Assembly (NCBI GenBank): GCA_903813345.2
Contig: CAIIXF020000442.1
Coordinates: 1-12,000, forward strand
Source of the DNA: Owenia fusiformis
Taxonomy: Eukaryota > Annelida > Polychaeta > Sabellida > Oweniidae
Reading direction: 5' to 3'
Length of the DNA: 12,000 nucleotides
Shown here: positions 1-9,109 of the stretch, one piece after another
How the letters are laid out: the number at the start of each line of letters is the position of its first letter
How positions within the stretch are numbered: the stretch's first letter is position 1
The notes under the pieces: generated by a model
Seen by the model: the letters and a program-made list of their open reading frames with translations, nothing else
The model's database searches: none
What the model was told of the DNA's origin: nothing
Translations under genes and position numbers: made by a program

Positions 1-1212
1 CACGCTTTCGACTGTCGGGCCAAGATTAACGACTGGACATTTGAATGGGGAAACCCAGAATACCCTCATAATGGCCGGACGTATGCAGTACCGCATCCCG
101 CAAATCCAAGATGCCAGAACTCCTATTTTGTAAAACGATCATGGACTGGAAATACAAACTTCAAGTCAAAATGTTTTCTGATAAAAACGTACAATGTAGG
201 CTATCTTAAAGAATGCAAGATAAAAGCGTGTCATGACAAGGCTAATGCTTTTAACATCCATGCACTACAGACGGACACTATTGACATCAAAGAACATAGT
301 TGTGAAACTATGCACTGTTCATGGAATGTTGCCGCAGACGACTATAACTTTAAAATTGTCCCTACTAATACGAAACATGTTCATATTTACAGCCTTTCCC
401 ATGTCACCCAGCCTTGTAACACTGTTTTCTGGAATGAATCAGTAATGATTCCAGCAGGCGTTCCCCAATGCACAGGAGTGGTAAAGTTCCAGAATACACT
501 CATTACTAATGATCAAAATCCTGAATTTATTTGCAGGGCAGGTTTTAATTCTCTTCAAACTCACGAGTCTGGGAATTTAGCGTTTAAGTGTGAGAGTAAT
601 GACGAAGGGACAGGCTGGAAATATTATAATATTGAAAAATGTTTTAAACCAGAAAGTGAGAGACGATGGCTAAACTTACCATATCCCGGTACACCTAATT
701 GTAACTCATCGATGTATCAATTGAGAAGGTCTAAAGAATTATGTTTTAAGTCAAGTTGTGAGATCGGTGAGCACGTTAAACACGTCAGAGACTTGAGACA
801 ATGTATGCTTTATGCTTGTGAGAAGAACTACAATGTTATAAATTACTACAACTCTGGTTCGTCTGTGATGTGTGATTTGAGAAATTGTTCTTTGTCTTCA
901 GAAGGTGATTATAATTTCAACTTCACCTGGCCGACACGCGTCAGATATGATGTCTACGCTCTTAGAGTTTTTCAGTATTCAGTAGAATCACACCAACCTA
1001 CTATTACAAAATACATGCCAAATGGCACCACTAGAGAGATGCTTCAAAAAATGCATTTGGACTTAAATAGCCAGTTTGTTGATATAAGGAGGGAATCGGC
1101 CCCAATTGCACTGATGTATACAGCAATATTTGCATCAATTGCATCACATGTTATCATTATACCAAGCCTATATTATATATACAAAGCCTTAGAAAACTGC
1201 AAAACCAATTGA
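1..1212 (+). CDS. Cysteine-rich type I membrane protein, 3' part of gene (5' end outside window)
   Basis: Frame 1 is open from the first base to a TGA at 1210-1212, giving 403 codons. The first Met (residue 104) is internal, so the true start or an upstream exon lies outside the window. Two similar six-cysteine modules are visible. Cys 38, 58, 72, 77, 101 and 106 match Cys 234, 253, 268, 273, 291 and 296. Each is followed 7-8 residues later by the same DYNF tetrapeptide (114-117 and 303-306). The C-x4-C pairs resemble PAN/apple domains, but this is tentative. Between the modules, Cys157, Cys178 (in CRAGF), Cys197, Trp206 and Cys214 fit a sushi/CCP domain. N-glycosylation sequons include NES, NSS, NCS, NFT and NGT. 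A hydrophobic stretch at about 367-394 is a likely membrane span, leaving a very short cytoplasmic tail. It is probably a cell-surface receptor or adhesion protein; ligand and function are unknown. Confidence 0.8.
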   Translation, partial: HAFDCRAKINDWTFEWGNPEYPHNGRTYAVPHPANPRCQNSYFVKRSWTGNTNFKSKCFLIKTYNVGYLKECKIKACHDKANAFNIHALQTDTIDIKEHSCETMHCSWNVAADDYNFKIVPTNTKHVHIYSLSHVTQPCNTVFWNESVMIPAGVPQCTGVVKFQNTLITNDQNPEFICRAGFNSLQTHESGNLAFKCESNDEGTGWKYYNIEKCFKPESERRWLNLPYPGTPNCNSSMYQLRRSKELCFKSSCEIGEHVKHVRDLRQCMLYACEKNYNVINYYNSGSSVMCDLRNCSLSSEGDYNFNFTWPTRVRYDVYALRVFQYSVESHQPTITKYMPNGTTREMLQKMHLDLNSQFVDIRRESAPIALMYTAIFASIASHVIIIPSLYYIYKALENCKTN

Positions 1213-1301
1213 AATACATCTTCAAATATTTATAATTCATATAAAATATATGGAGCATTATTTAATTTTTTAAAGTAGTTTTTCGATGCCGAAACGGTAC
1301 C

Positions 1302-1324
1302 GAATTATATTGGCTGTGTAAATA
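1302..1324 (+). repeat. Left fragment of tandem unit 1, cut off by the insertion
   Basis: The fragment matches 9741-9764, the start of unit 2, apart from one small indel and one or two bases; both contain TTGGCTGTGTAAATA. Its missing remainder lies at 9670-9740, on the far side of the 8.3-kb insertion. Confidence 0.75.
1321..1324. other. Target-site duplication AATA, left copy (outer element)
   Basis: AATA immediately precedes CATTCAAAAC and recurs at 9670-9673 just after the right end. The unbroken site GGCTGTGTAAATAGTGAATA survives in unit 2, with a single AATA. Confidence 0.85.
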
Positions 1325-1343
1325 CATTCAAAACCAATAAATG
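1325..1343 (+). repeat. Left terminal sequence of the outer element
   Basis: CATTCAAAACCAATAAATG corresponds to the right end of the inner copy, which read inward from 8584 is CAGTGAAAACAAATAAGCG. This is the same family end in two diverged members. Confidence 0.8.
1336..1341 (+). promoter_or_regulatory. Possible poly(A) signal AATAAA supplied by the transposon
   Basis: This is the first AATAAA after the stop codon. It begins 124 nt downstream of it and 12 nt inside the outer element. The presumed original signal is now at 9697. The inner copy lacks AATAAA at the homologous place. Use by the gene is inferred. Confidence 0.35.
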
Positions 1344-1706
1344 TTAAAAATGGGTATATTTCATGTAATTGAAAATAGCCAAAACAAAAATGATTTTTTC
1401 TTATTGTTTTATGTATTTTAAAATAAAATGCCTTTATCTTAATTCGGTCAGCATACTTATTGATCATTCCGGTTGTAAATAACTTTGATAACTCGCGAAT
1501 AAGTTGTGAATTTCGTGAATTTGTTGATGAAACGGGACAACACGCCTGTGAAAACATGTCATATCTCAGTCATAAATGTTTGCATATTTTCATTTTTGTT
1601 CTGTTGGCATAGAAAACATTCAGTCAGAGTGTGATGACAGCAGTGTATTTGCTTCTCACCTACTACCGATTATATATACCCATTATAGTAAGTGTAAAAT
1701 TTATTC

Positions 1707-1722
1707 TGTGAAAAACGTCACG
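1707..1722 (+). repeat. 16-bp motif, outer copy: TGTGAAAAACGTCACG
   Basis: The homologous site in the inner copy is 8186-8201, which read on the - strand is TGTGAAAATCGACATG. Flanking sequence aligns closely (TTTATTC before, GTCGTTAAAAC after), so the pairing is secure. Confidence 0.8.
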
Positions 1723-1896
1723 GTCGTTAAAACGGGCCCAGACGGCAGTAGGGAAACTCGAGATAAATAAATTATCTGTATTTATCAAGTCTTTAGTTCG
1801 GTTTATCAGACCATCGTGTCAAAAATCGTGATAATAGTTGTGATTGGATTATAATGAGCATGATCTGAAAAATTCTCAAAGATTCACCGTTTTGCT

Positions 1897-1912
1897 TGTG
1901 AAAAACGACCGT
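1897..1912 (+). repeat. 16-bp motif, outer copy, divergent 3' half: TGTGAAAAACGACCGT
   Basis: It pairs with 7997-8012 in the inner copy, which reads TGTGAAAAACGACCAA on the - strand. This pair shares its core and has not switched, unlike most others. Confidence 0.65.
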
Positions 1913-2052
1913 GATGTTACTCATATATTGACAGTAGTCTTGATGGGAATAAGGCAATTTCCAAGAAAACAATATGTCCACTCCATCATAACAAAAGAGG
2001 ATTTTCGAAATAACCAGCATTACCCCATCTATGAACTAATATTGTGCGAAAC

Positions 2053-2084
2053 TGTGACAAACGTCACGCGTGAAAAACGTCACG
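2053..2084 (+). repeat. Two abutting 16-bp motifs, outer copy
   Basis: TGTGACAAACGTCACG (2053-2068) is followed without spacer by CGTGAAAAACGTCACG (2069-2084), an exact 16-bp period. The inner copy keeps the same doublet at 7826-7857 with both cores changed to TCGACATG. Confidence 0.85.
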
Positions 2085-2089
2085 GTTTT

Positions 2090-3479
2090 AGCATTGAACT
2101 CAAAGCAATAATTAGCCATTTTTATAAATCCCAGATGGATTGGTTTAATTTTATATGATGACCCATATTCTTAAAACACATGTTCAGCAGTTATTCAGTA
2201 ATTACGCATAAAGATCAACTTATAGACAAGGAAACGATAACAGCTAACGAATTTGCCCTTTTGTAAATGTGCTTTTTACAATTTATACGTCTTTACAATA
2301 ATACGTAACATGCAAGCAAATGACAAGTTATTTAGATATTCCATAAGCATAATTTATCGGAAAAGTCATAACAAAAAATGTTATATGAAGACCATTAAAG
2401 CCAAAAATAGTAAACCCTCAGTAAATAACGTTTCGTTCAGTGTATTCCCGGGGATCGCTGAAATCAATCATAAAGTCCCCTAATGTTTGCATTCTGTTTT
2501 CTTTTCAATTAATGCAATTATTATTAATGGAGAACAGCATAAACCGAAAACTCTAATTAAGTAACATGAAATATTAAAGCTTTTCAACGATGTTTTTGTG
2601 TTATAATTAATTATTATTTCCTTGAATTCCATTTGTACGATCTGTATATGATCTGTAATATTCAATATGCCTTCGCGAAACGCAATTCGTTGGAAAAGAG
2701 ACAGAGAAAAGCAAAAACTAAGCTATGCCCGAGAATATTAAAGAAAATGTATGGCAAGCAATTCAAAAATACACTCCTCTTTGAAATATATCGCCAACCG
2801 ACTAGCAAAAAGAAATCAGAAACACAAAATACACGCTTCGAGAATGTAGCCAACAAAGCGAGATTAATTCTTTCAAGGTTCTCTCTCTCTCTAAAGCAAA
2901 ACCAGGGTAACCCATTGCACCGAAAATTAAACTTCCAGAACGTCAATGAAAAACTGAAAATCGCAGGAAAGAATTAAGTTTATGCTGAGAGTTTTGTGAT
3001 CAGATATCAGAAACTGTTGAAAAATTATCGAGTCTGACAAAAATAATTCGTTCTGGCGACTTAGCTCGAATGAAGCAAAACATATAACTATAAGAACGTT
3101 TTCGGTGGCCATGAAAAATGTCCAAAAAGTGTGATGAGATCGGGACATCGATGAAGCGCACCGCAGACCAAAAGAAAATTTCATATTCACAGTGCAGATG
3201 ATTTTTATCATTTGGCTTCGTCAGACTTAAATAAGTCAGAAATATCATCCTTATATCTTTCAAATGATAACGTACAATCAAGTAGAGATACTGTTTAAAT
3301 ATTTTAAATGAAAAAGTCTCTCTTTAAATTTGAAATCTTTAAAACTGACTTTTCTGATGCATGATTGAATGGCGTTAATGTCATTTGGAATGAACATGTA
3401 TGGTTGCCCTGCTGTTTGCTTTGCATGCAGAAAAGACTTCACTACGTCACCCTGCAGCTGGTCTACATCCATCGTAAAA
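2090..3479 (+). other. Inner part of outer-element left segment, no gene recognised
   Basis: This stretch aligns in inverted orientation with about 6413-7820. Landmarks include TTCGTTCAGTG with CCCGGGGAT near 2432-2457, a short CT run at 2881-2892, and TCGAGTCTGACA near 3028. Reading frames of up to about 114 codons exist but are not kept in the homologous copy, so I call no gene. Confidence 0.6.
3476..3479. other. Target-site duplication AAAA, left copy (inner element)
   Basis: AAAA directly precedes CACTCAAAAC at 3480 and recurs at 8585-8588. The homologous uninterrupted place in the inner copy itself has one AAAA (6413-6416 on the - strand). A homopolymer duplication is weak alone, but element length and collinearity support it. 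Confidence 0.75.
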
Positions 3480-3500
3480 CACTCAAAACCGCTTAAGTGT
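3480..3500 (+). repeat. Left-hand terminal sequence of the inner element
   Basis: CACTCAAAACCGCTTAAGTG matches the outer element's right end read inward from 9669, CACTGAAAACGGCTTAAGTG, with two differences in 20 bases. This is the best conserved end of the family. Confidence 0.85.
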
Positions 3501-3664
3501 AAAATTAATTTTGTTAAAAAGTGAAAAAAATCCTAAAATGTTTTTTTCAAATAGATATATAGTATATATCTTCAAACATTTGTACATTCGTTATCCAAGG
3601 CATTAAAGTAAACTCCAAGGAAAAATAGGCGAATTTTCAAATTGAAATTAGGGTCCGTCTCAAA

Positions 3665-3680
3665 CATGTCGATTTTTACA
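3665..3680 (-). repeat. 16-bp motif, inner copy: TGTAAAAATCGACATG
   Basis: It reads CATGTCGATTTTTACA on the + strand and pairs with 9475-9490 in the outer copy (TGTGAAAATCGTCACG). Both are followed by TTTGAGACGG in element orientation. Confidence 0.75.
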
Positions 3681-3917
3681 CCTTGACCCCCTGATTAATG
3701 TGTCAATCTATTCAAATTAGAATGCATCATTTTCAAAAAACCAAGAACGTTCCTCATGGTACTTAACTGTCCTTTAAAATCGCAAATGGATTTGGACTGC
3801 AAGCCTTTTCTTTTTGATGTGCATCGCTTTGTCAACATGAACCAATAAAATCTATCGTTTTTCTCAATTTTTAACTTCCCCTTTGTTTTTCATTTGAATA
3901 AAATTGAAAAAGTCGAC

Positions 3918-3921
3918 TCTA
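3918..3921. other. Target-site duplication TCTA, left copy (third element)
   Basis: TCTA recurs at 5788-5791. Joining across the insert gives GTCGACTCTATTGAAACAT, which matches the outer copy's uninterrupted GTCGAAACTATTGGAACAT (- strand near 9230-9250). Confidence 0.85.
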
Positions 3922-3953
3922 CAGTCAAGGCAAGTAACTAAGTCAACATTCGA
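3922..3953 (+). repeat. Left 32-bp terminal inverted repeat of third element
   Basis: It mismatches the right repeat only at positions 2, 9 and 19. It contains AAGTAACT and AGTCAACATTCGA. Confidence 0.9.
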
Positions 3954-5755
3954 AAATAAAAATCTCAAAAATCGTACATCTTTGATTTCCAAAATAATTT
4001 GTGAGTTGGTTATTAAGATGACAATACATCTTTTAACGTATTAATTTTGAGTACATCCTGAATCCATTCTCAACAAAGCGTTGTTGAAATAAGGATTCGA
4101 AATATTTGAGTTCGGGATGATAAAAGTACGTTAAGATATACCGCTCCTTAACAAACTCCTTTGGGAACAAGATATAGAATCAAATGCATATTCTTCTTAT
4201 TTACTCCCTGACACATGCCAACGAATGTTACATAAGTTAATATCTCCGTTTTAAATAATTTTGTAAACGTTGTTCTCTACAGGTGCCATTTTTTATAATT
4301 GAAAAACAAAATTTAACATTTTGCATTTCTAAATTGATAAGTTTCTTGAAATACAACTTAACTGTTAACGATTTAAGTCATTAATAATATTTCCCTCAGT
4401 GATCCCATGCTAAATATACAGTAACTAGGTTATTATTTTGTGTTCAACCTTGTTTTCATGACTTTTAAACATGAGTCGACAATTATGTAGGAAATTTCAA
4501 TTCCAAATGTAAGCGTGTCAACTCCTGTTTTTGCACAAAATTTAGCCTTTTATAAAGATAGATCGCCAAAATCTGCATGTACCTCTCAATGAGACGACAC
4601 GTTTTTAAATTTATAGATGCTGAGCTATAAACTCAAACAAAAATTCAAACCACCCGCTATTATTTTGATTACACTAGACGAAATTTCCACTCCCGGGGAG
4701 CACTGTGGTAACACTTTGAAGGAGGATTCTTGAAAAATCGTTCGAATTTTCACAAAAGGTTTCACGCAATTTTATTGCTTTGTTTAAGCCTCAACTAAAA
4801 TCATACTCAAATCCGATACCATAATTATAAATTAAAATGAAACATTAAACTCGGGTCAGGTTATATGATAAACCGTTTCGAGAATTGATGATTTGAGTTA
4901 ACTATGTATATTTAAATAAATGTAAGTCGGCATTTATTCGACAGTTAATGTAGACACATGATGTATGTATCCACGTGTGACTTAAATATCGATTCATGAT
5001 TATCATTTTTGACTTTCAAAAATTAAGTTGGAAGTTACAGTGGTTGGAGATTAACGAAAACGTCAATCACATCCGAATATCTGAACGACGTCAAGTATTA
5101 ACAATACCCTTTCTGTGCATCTCGAGCAAGGCAAGGTTCTGTGATCCAGCAATGTGCATTCCGAAAGAAAAAATTCACAAATATCAACAAATTTCATTGA
5201 GTCGGATATTACATTCGAAATCACAACTTTCGAAATGTTTGTTTTAAACAAGAATTGTAAGAACTTAAAACATGTTGTTAGTTTTTCAAACCGCATATCC
5301 TCATTTACGTTCTTTGACAAGGATGAATTCATTAGAAAACATGGATTTTCTTGATTATTCTTCAAAATTACCCTTGAAATATAAGTATGTGGGATATTAC
5401 AGTGTAAATTGACACGCATTTGTTTCCTCCATATCATGAGAAAATAAATGCAGTACCATCTTTCAATATTTGGAAACAAAAAGTTCATTCTGTATGTAAA
5501 CAAGAAAAAATGCATTTATGGTTGATTCATAATGAAAAATGACAAATAACATACATCTTTTTAAGTAGGGGTATACAGGGACATAGTGGAAATTCAGAAA
5601 TTTAGGCCATATCCCAAAGACTGCTTCACCAATATGTAACAGAACATCAAATTTATCATTTACACGTTTGCTGATAGGTTTATTGAAAATAATTAAACAG
5701 AGGTTTACTTCAATTGTGGCACTATTCTTAGTTAATACTGATGAACATACGAATA

Positions 5756-5787
5756 TCGAATGTTGACTAAGTTACTTGGCTTGACCG
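5756..5787 (-). repeat. Right 32-bp terminal inverted repeat of third element
   Basis: Read inward from 5787 it starts CGGTCAAGCCAAGTAACT and ends AGTCAACATTCGA. Beyond position 32 the two ends share no alignment. Confidence 0.9.
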
Positions 5788-5791
5788 TCTA
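5788..5791. other. Target-site duplication TCTA, right copy (third element)
   Basis: It follows the terminal CCG of the third element and leads back into inner-copy sequence ATTGAAACATGAATTGATG, homologous to the outer copy. Confidence 0.85.
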
Positions 5792-5901
5792 TTGAAACAT
5801 GAATTGATGCGATCATGAAAAATGATGCTTAAGACGATAAGAAAATGATAGCAGTTTTATTTGGGAAGAATTGATCATTAGGTTAGTTCACTATTCATCC
5901 G

Positions 5902-5917
5902 CATGTCGATTTTCACA
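5902..5917 (-). repeat. 16-bp motif, inner copy: TGTGAAAATCGACATG
   Basis: It pairs with 9110-9125 in the outer copy (TGTGAAAAACGACACG). Both are followed by CGGA in element orientation and lie beside a well-conserved AAACAAATGACAATGAGTTA block. Confidence 0.8.
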
Positions 5918-6086
5918 AGACAATTAGAAACAAATGACAATGAGTTAGAAAGTTCACTTTAGGGACCGCTAACTCCACGAATCGACATTTTTTAATATGT
6001 AGGATATAACAAGCTGAACTGAGAAACAACCAGTGTGTATTTGTATCCAATTATGACCACGTTTATGTAAAATTTTCCGTCAAAAC

Positions 6087-6102
6087 CCTGTCGTGTTTCA
6101 CA
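6087..6102 (-). repeat. 16-bp motif variant, inner copy: TGTGAAACACGACAGG
   Basis: It pairs with 8913-8928 in the outer copy (AGTGAAACACGGCACG). Both share a C at position 8, where most sites have A. Confidence 0.55.
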
Positions 6103-6412
6103 ATGTATTCTAAAATATCGTCAAAGAGAATAAACTAAGTATATGTACATGTACGTATTACGTCCGCAAAGTTTATATGCACTGAACACATCTTTTCTAC
6201 ATTCTTTTCACACCAACTTTACCAAAACATCGCACTGATTCATGAAACGAAGATTTACATTTTTAGATTGAATGACAATGGGATGACAGATGCCATGTCG
6301 TCAAATTAATGTTTTGACACCCTTGGCATATGTTTTCTTTTTTATCTCACATACCAGGTATGGTTCTTTGACTTGTTTTTACAATTTGAGTAATATTTCC
6401 TTTGGGTTTTGC

Positions 6413-7820
6413 TTTTAATGCATGCTTAAACCAGTTGCAGGTTGACGTAGTGACGTTTTTCCTGCATGTATCACAACAGGACTACCATTTACGTCATATA
6501 GGAGTACAAACATCATCTATCGAGATATGATCTGAAATGTCCCTTTAACATATTCCAAATCAAGAAGCCGGTCCTTATTCTACTCGAGTCTACGTTATCA
6601 ATTGAAACATGATATTGATGTCGAGTCCAGTCCATTATGGATGACGTTTAGTTCAATCATAAAAATCATCTGCACTGGTGTAGAGACGTTTTTCTTGACA
6701 CCATTATCTGCGGAGCACTTCACCGATGACCCCCCTCTCCCTCTCCAAGTTCCTATCACAAGAACCGTTTTCCATGGCAACTGGAAGTGTTTTTATTACT
6801 ATGCTTTGGTTTATTCTGAGATTTTTGTTTTAGTCGCTAAAATTTCCGCTTTAGAGAAACAAATTTCTTTCGTGTCAGACTCGATCCTTTTTCGGATTTC
6901 TGATTTCGCATCTCATAACTTTCGCTATCAAACTTGTTTCTTCTGATGTTTTGTTTTTCTTTGAAACTCTTGAAGTCTATATATTTCTAGTGATCTACCC
7001 CCGGTTTTATTTTTCGAAGAGGGGAAAAATCATCTTGCTTTTGTTGCCTCTATCGTCACATGCGTATCTCGTGCTTTATGTTTATATAATGCTAGTTTAA
7101 TTGGCGATATTTTTCAATGAGGAACGTAATTTTATGCACCGCATGTCTTGATTTTTGATTTTTCATTCTCGAGCATTGATTACTTTTTGTTTTTCTTTGT
7201 ATGTTTTGCAAAGAATTACGTTTCACGAAGGGATACTGAATAGTGTACATCAGATCGTAATAATGTATCGAGTAGTAGATCCGAGATCGTAATTAAAAAA
7301 TAATAAGCAAATAAACATCGTTGAAAAGCTATAAAATCTTTCATATTACAAATTAGAGATGCCTGTTTATGCTGTTCACCATTGAGAATGATGCATTCAT
7401 TGAAAGGGAAACAGATCCCAAACGTTAATAGACTTTATGATTGCATTCAGCAATCCCCGGGAATGCACTGAACGAAACACTATTCATAGAGGTTGACACA
7501 TTTTGCGCTGCAATGGTCTTCATAGTGATTTTTGTAGTAATTCTTTTTCGGTTAATTATGCTTATGGAAGTTCCAAATATCTTGACATCTGCTTGCATGT
7601 AACATATTTTTGTAAAGACGTATAAAATGGAAAAGGTACGCTGAACAAAGAGAAAACTATTTAGCTGTTATCTTTTCAATGTCTATCAATTGATCCTTAT
7701 GCGTAAATTACCGTAAAACTGTTATAAATGTGTTATCAGAGTATTGGTAATCATATAAAATCAAATTAATCCATCTGTGATTTATACAAATGACTAATTT
7801 ACTGCTTTGAGTTCAATGGT
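6413..7820 (-). other. Central part of the inner element, no gene recognised
   Basis: This is the inverted counterpart of about 2090-3479. It contains one possible extra motif (GGAAAAACGTCAC on the - strand near 6449-6461) with the outer-type core. The outer copy has GAAAAGACTTCAC there. A 114-codon frame at 6602-6946 is not matched by a conserved protein in the outer copy. Confidence 0.55.
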
Positions 7821-7825
7821 ATAAC

Positions 7826-7857
7826 CATGTCGATTTTCACGCATGTCGATTGTCACA
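7826..7857 (-). repeat. Two abutting 16-bp motifs, inner copy
   Basis: On the + strand they read CATGTCGATTTTCACG (7826-7841) and CATGTCGATTGTCACA (7842-7857). They are homologous to the outer doublet at 2053-2084. Both members show the TCGACATG core, and the C-for-A change at position 6 of the first member (element orientation) is kept in both copies. Confidence 0.85.
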
Positions 7858-7996
7858 GTTTCTCACTATATTCGCTCATAGATGGGGTCGTGCTGGTTAT
7901 TTCGTAAAATCTTTTCGTTAAAATAGAGTGGATATAATGTTTTCTTGAATAGTGTCCATCTTTACACAAGAATGCTGCCCATGTTTGAATTACATC

Positions 7997-8012
7997 TTGG
8001 TCGTTTTTCACA
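7997..8012 (-). repeat. 16-bp motif, inner copy, unswitched: TGTGAAAAACGACCAA
   Basis: This is the homologue of 1897-1912. The first 14 bases are identical in the two copies. Confidence 0.65.
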
Positions 8013-8185
8013 AGAAAAATGGTGAATTTTCAGAAATGTTCAGATAATGCTCATTATAATTCAATCACAATTATTATCACGATTTGGAATACGATGGTCT
8101 GATAAACTGAATCAAGGACTTGCTAACCACATATAACCTATTTTTCTCGGATTCCCCTAATGCCCTGTGGGTGTGTTTTAACGAC

Positions 8186-8201
8186 CATGTCGATTTTCAC
8201 A
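8186..8201 (-). repeat. 16-bp motif, inner copy: TGTGAAAATCGACATG
   Basis: It reads CATGTCGATTTTCACA on the + strand and is the homologue of 1707-1722, inside a long well-aligned block. Confidence 0.8.
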
Positions 8202-8564
8202 GAATAAATTTTACATTTACTTTATTGAGTCTATATATTCGGTAATAGGTGGAGATCAAATCCGGTGCTCTCATCACACTCTGAATGAATGTTCTCTATG
8301 CCAGCATAATCAAAATTAAAAGATGCGACCATTTATTATTGAGATATGACATGTTTTCAAAAGCGTGTTGTCCTGTTACATTGACAATTTCACCGAAATT
8401 CACAATTTTGGAGCCAGATATCAACGCTTCTTTCAATAGAAACGATCAAAAAGTATGCTGACGTACTTCAGATAAAGGCATTCTATTTTAGAATACATAA
8501 AATGTTGAGCAAAAATACGTTTTGTCTCAGCTATGCTCAATTACATGAAAAATGCCTATTTTTA

Positions 8565-8584
8565 ACGCTTATTTGTTTTCACTG
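8565..8584 (-). repeat. Right-hand terminal sequence of the inner element
   Basis: The + strand reads CGCTTATTTGTTTTCACTG up to 8584. It is homologous to the outer left end at 1325-1343. Alignment to the outer copy stops here and AAAA follows. Confidence 0.8.
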
Positions 8585-8588
8585 AAAA
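8585..8588. other. Target-site duplication AAAA, right copy (inner element)
   Basis: AAAA follows the terminal CACTG of the inner element and leads into outer-copy sequence GTGTCTCAAATTGTAAAAAAC, whose inner-copy homologue is CTCAAATTGTAAAAACAAG (- strand near 6375-6393). Confidence 0.75.
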
Positions 8589-8912
8589 GTGTCTCAAATT
8601 GTAAAAAACAAATCAAAGTGTCTTACCTTATACACGATAAGAGATTAAAAGGGAACTAGGGTGATGGGTGCTTGACGACCTGGCATTTGCACCATCGATG
8701 TAAAATGTAAAAAAAGCTGGTTTTTTGAATCAGTGAAATTTTGGGGAAGTTGATTTAAAAAAGATAAATAATGTGGTTTGCACATAGTTATTGAAAATAG
8801 AAAATATGTGTCAGTACATACATGGTATAAACTATGATTGCATATGAGTCCACATACACTGTATGTAACATGTACGCTTATACATGTACGTAACTGCTTT
8901 TTCCTTGGAGAT

Positions 8913-8928
8913 AGTGAAACACGGCACG
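8913..8928 (+). repeat. 16-bp motif variant, outer copy: AGTGAAACACGGCACG
   Basis: This is the homologue of 6087-6102. It keeps the CACG ending typical of the outer copy. Confidence 0.55.
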
Positions 8929-9109
8929 ATTCTGCTATTCATGCTTTATGTCGAGTTTTGAAGGAAAATTAAACATAAAGGTGAAAATATAAGACACAAA
9001 TACAAACTTGTTTCTCAATTCAGCTAGCTATAGTCATCAAAAATGCCTATTCGTGAATTAAAACTTCTCTTTAGTGAACATATAACTCATTGTCATTTGT
9101 TTCCAATTT

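Larger units (their letters stand above)
1213..1324 (+). other. Remaining proximal 3' untranslated region of the membrane-protein gene
   Basis: This AT-rich stretch runs from the stop codon to the transposon insertion point and has no AATAAA. Before insertion it would have continued directly into the sequence now starting at 9674. Its last 23 bases match the start of the 91-bp tandem unit. The assignment as 3' UTR is inferred from position. Confidence 0.5.
3922..5787. mobile_element. Third, nested non-autonomous transposon with 32-bp terminal inverted repeats
   Basis: Left and right ends (3922-3953 and 5756-5787) are inverted repeats matching at 29 of 32 bases. They begin CAGTCAAGGCAAGTAACT and CGGTCAAGCCAAGTAACT. 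Homology stops sharply after that, so this is a short-TIR element and not a long foldback. It is flanked by TCTA duplications and is missing from the homologous place in the outer copy (- strand near 9210-9250). The 1866-bp interior is AT-rich. Its longest frame is about 150 codons on the - strand (5063-5515), resembles nothing I recognise, and is probably chance. A perfect 8-bp hairpin (AATAAATG/CATTTATT) lies at 4915-4938. The superfamily is undetermined; a 4-bp TSD is compatible with several. Confidence 0.85.
3480..8584 (-). mobile_element. Inner DNA transposon (family X, copy 2), inserted inverted into copy 1
   Basis: Read on the - strand, the element runs from CAGTGAAAACAAATAAGCG at 8584 to the end CACTCAAAACCGCTTAAGTG at 3480. 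Subtracting the nested insert and one TSD (3918-5787) leaves 3235 bp, against 3236 bp for the outer copy. It is collinear with that copy throughout. Identity is very roughly three quarters by eye, higher in patches such as 8045-8105 against 1800-1860. No conserved coding frame is seen. It carries the same motif set as the outer copy, but mostly as TGTGAAAATCGACATG. The homologous target region differs locally: the outer copy lacks about 17 bp next to AAAA. Confidence 0.85.

Noticed and set aside
2633-2977. 114-codon frame in the outer element
   Set aside because: The homologous stretch of the inner copy has no corresponding open frame.
5063-5515. 150-codon frame on the - strand as a transposase or gene
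   Set aside because: There is no recognisable domain or catalytic motif, composition is biased by AT-rich DNA, and another frame overlaps on the + strand. It is probably chance.
3922-5787. Long inverted-repeat arms within the third element
   Set aside because: Beyond the 32-bp ends I found no continuing inverted homology.
6602-6946. 114-codon + strand frame overlapping a frame in the homologous part of the outer copy (- strand 2927-3211)
   Set aside because: Some residues coincide, but the protein similarity looks weaker than the DNA similarity and the spacing differs by indels, so there is no sign of selection on a protein.
1707-8201. CpG deamination alone as the cause of the motif difference
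   Set aside because: It explains CACG to CATG, but not the paired A/T changes on either side of the CG that both variants retain.
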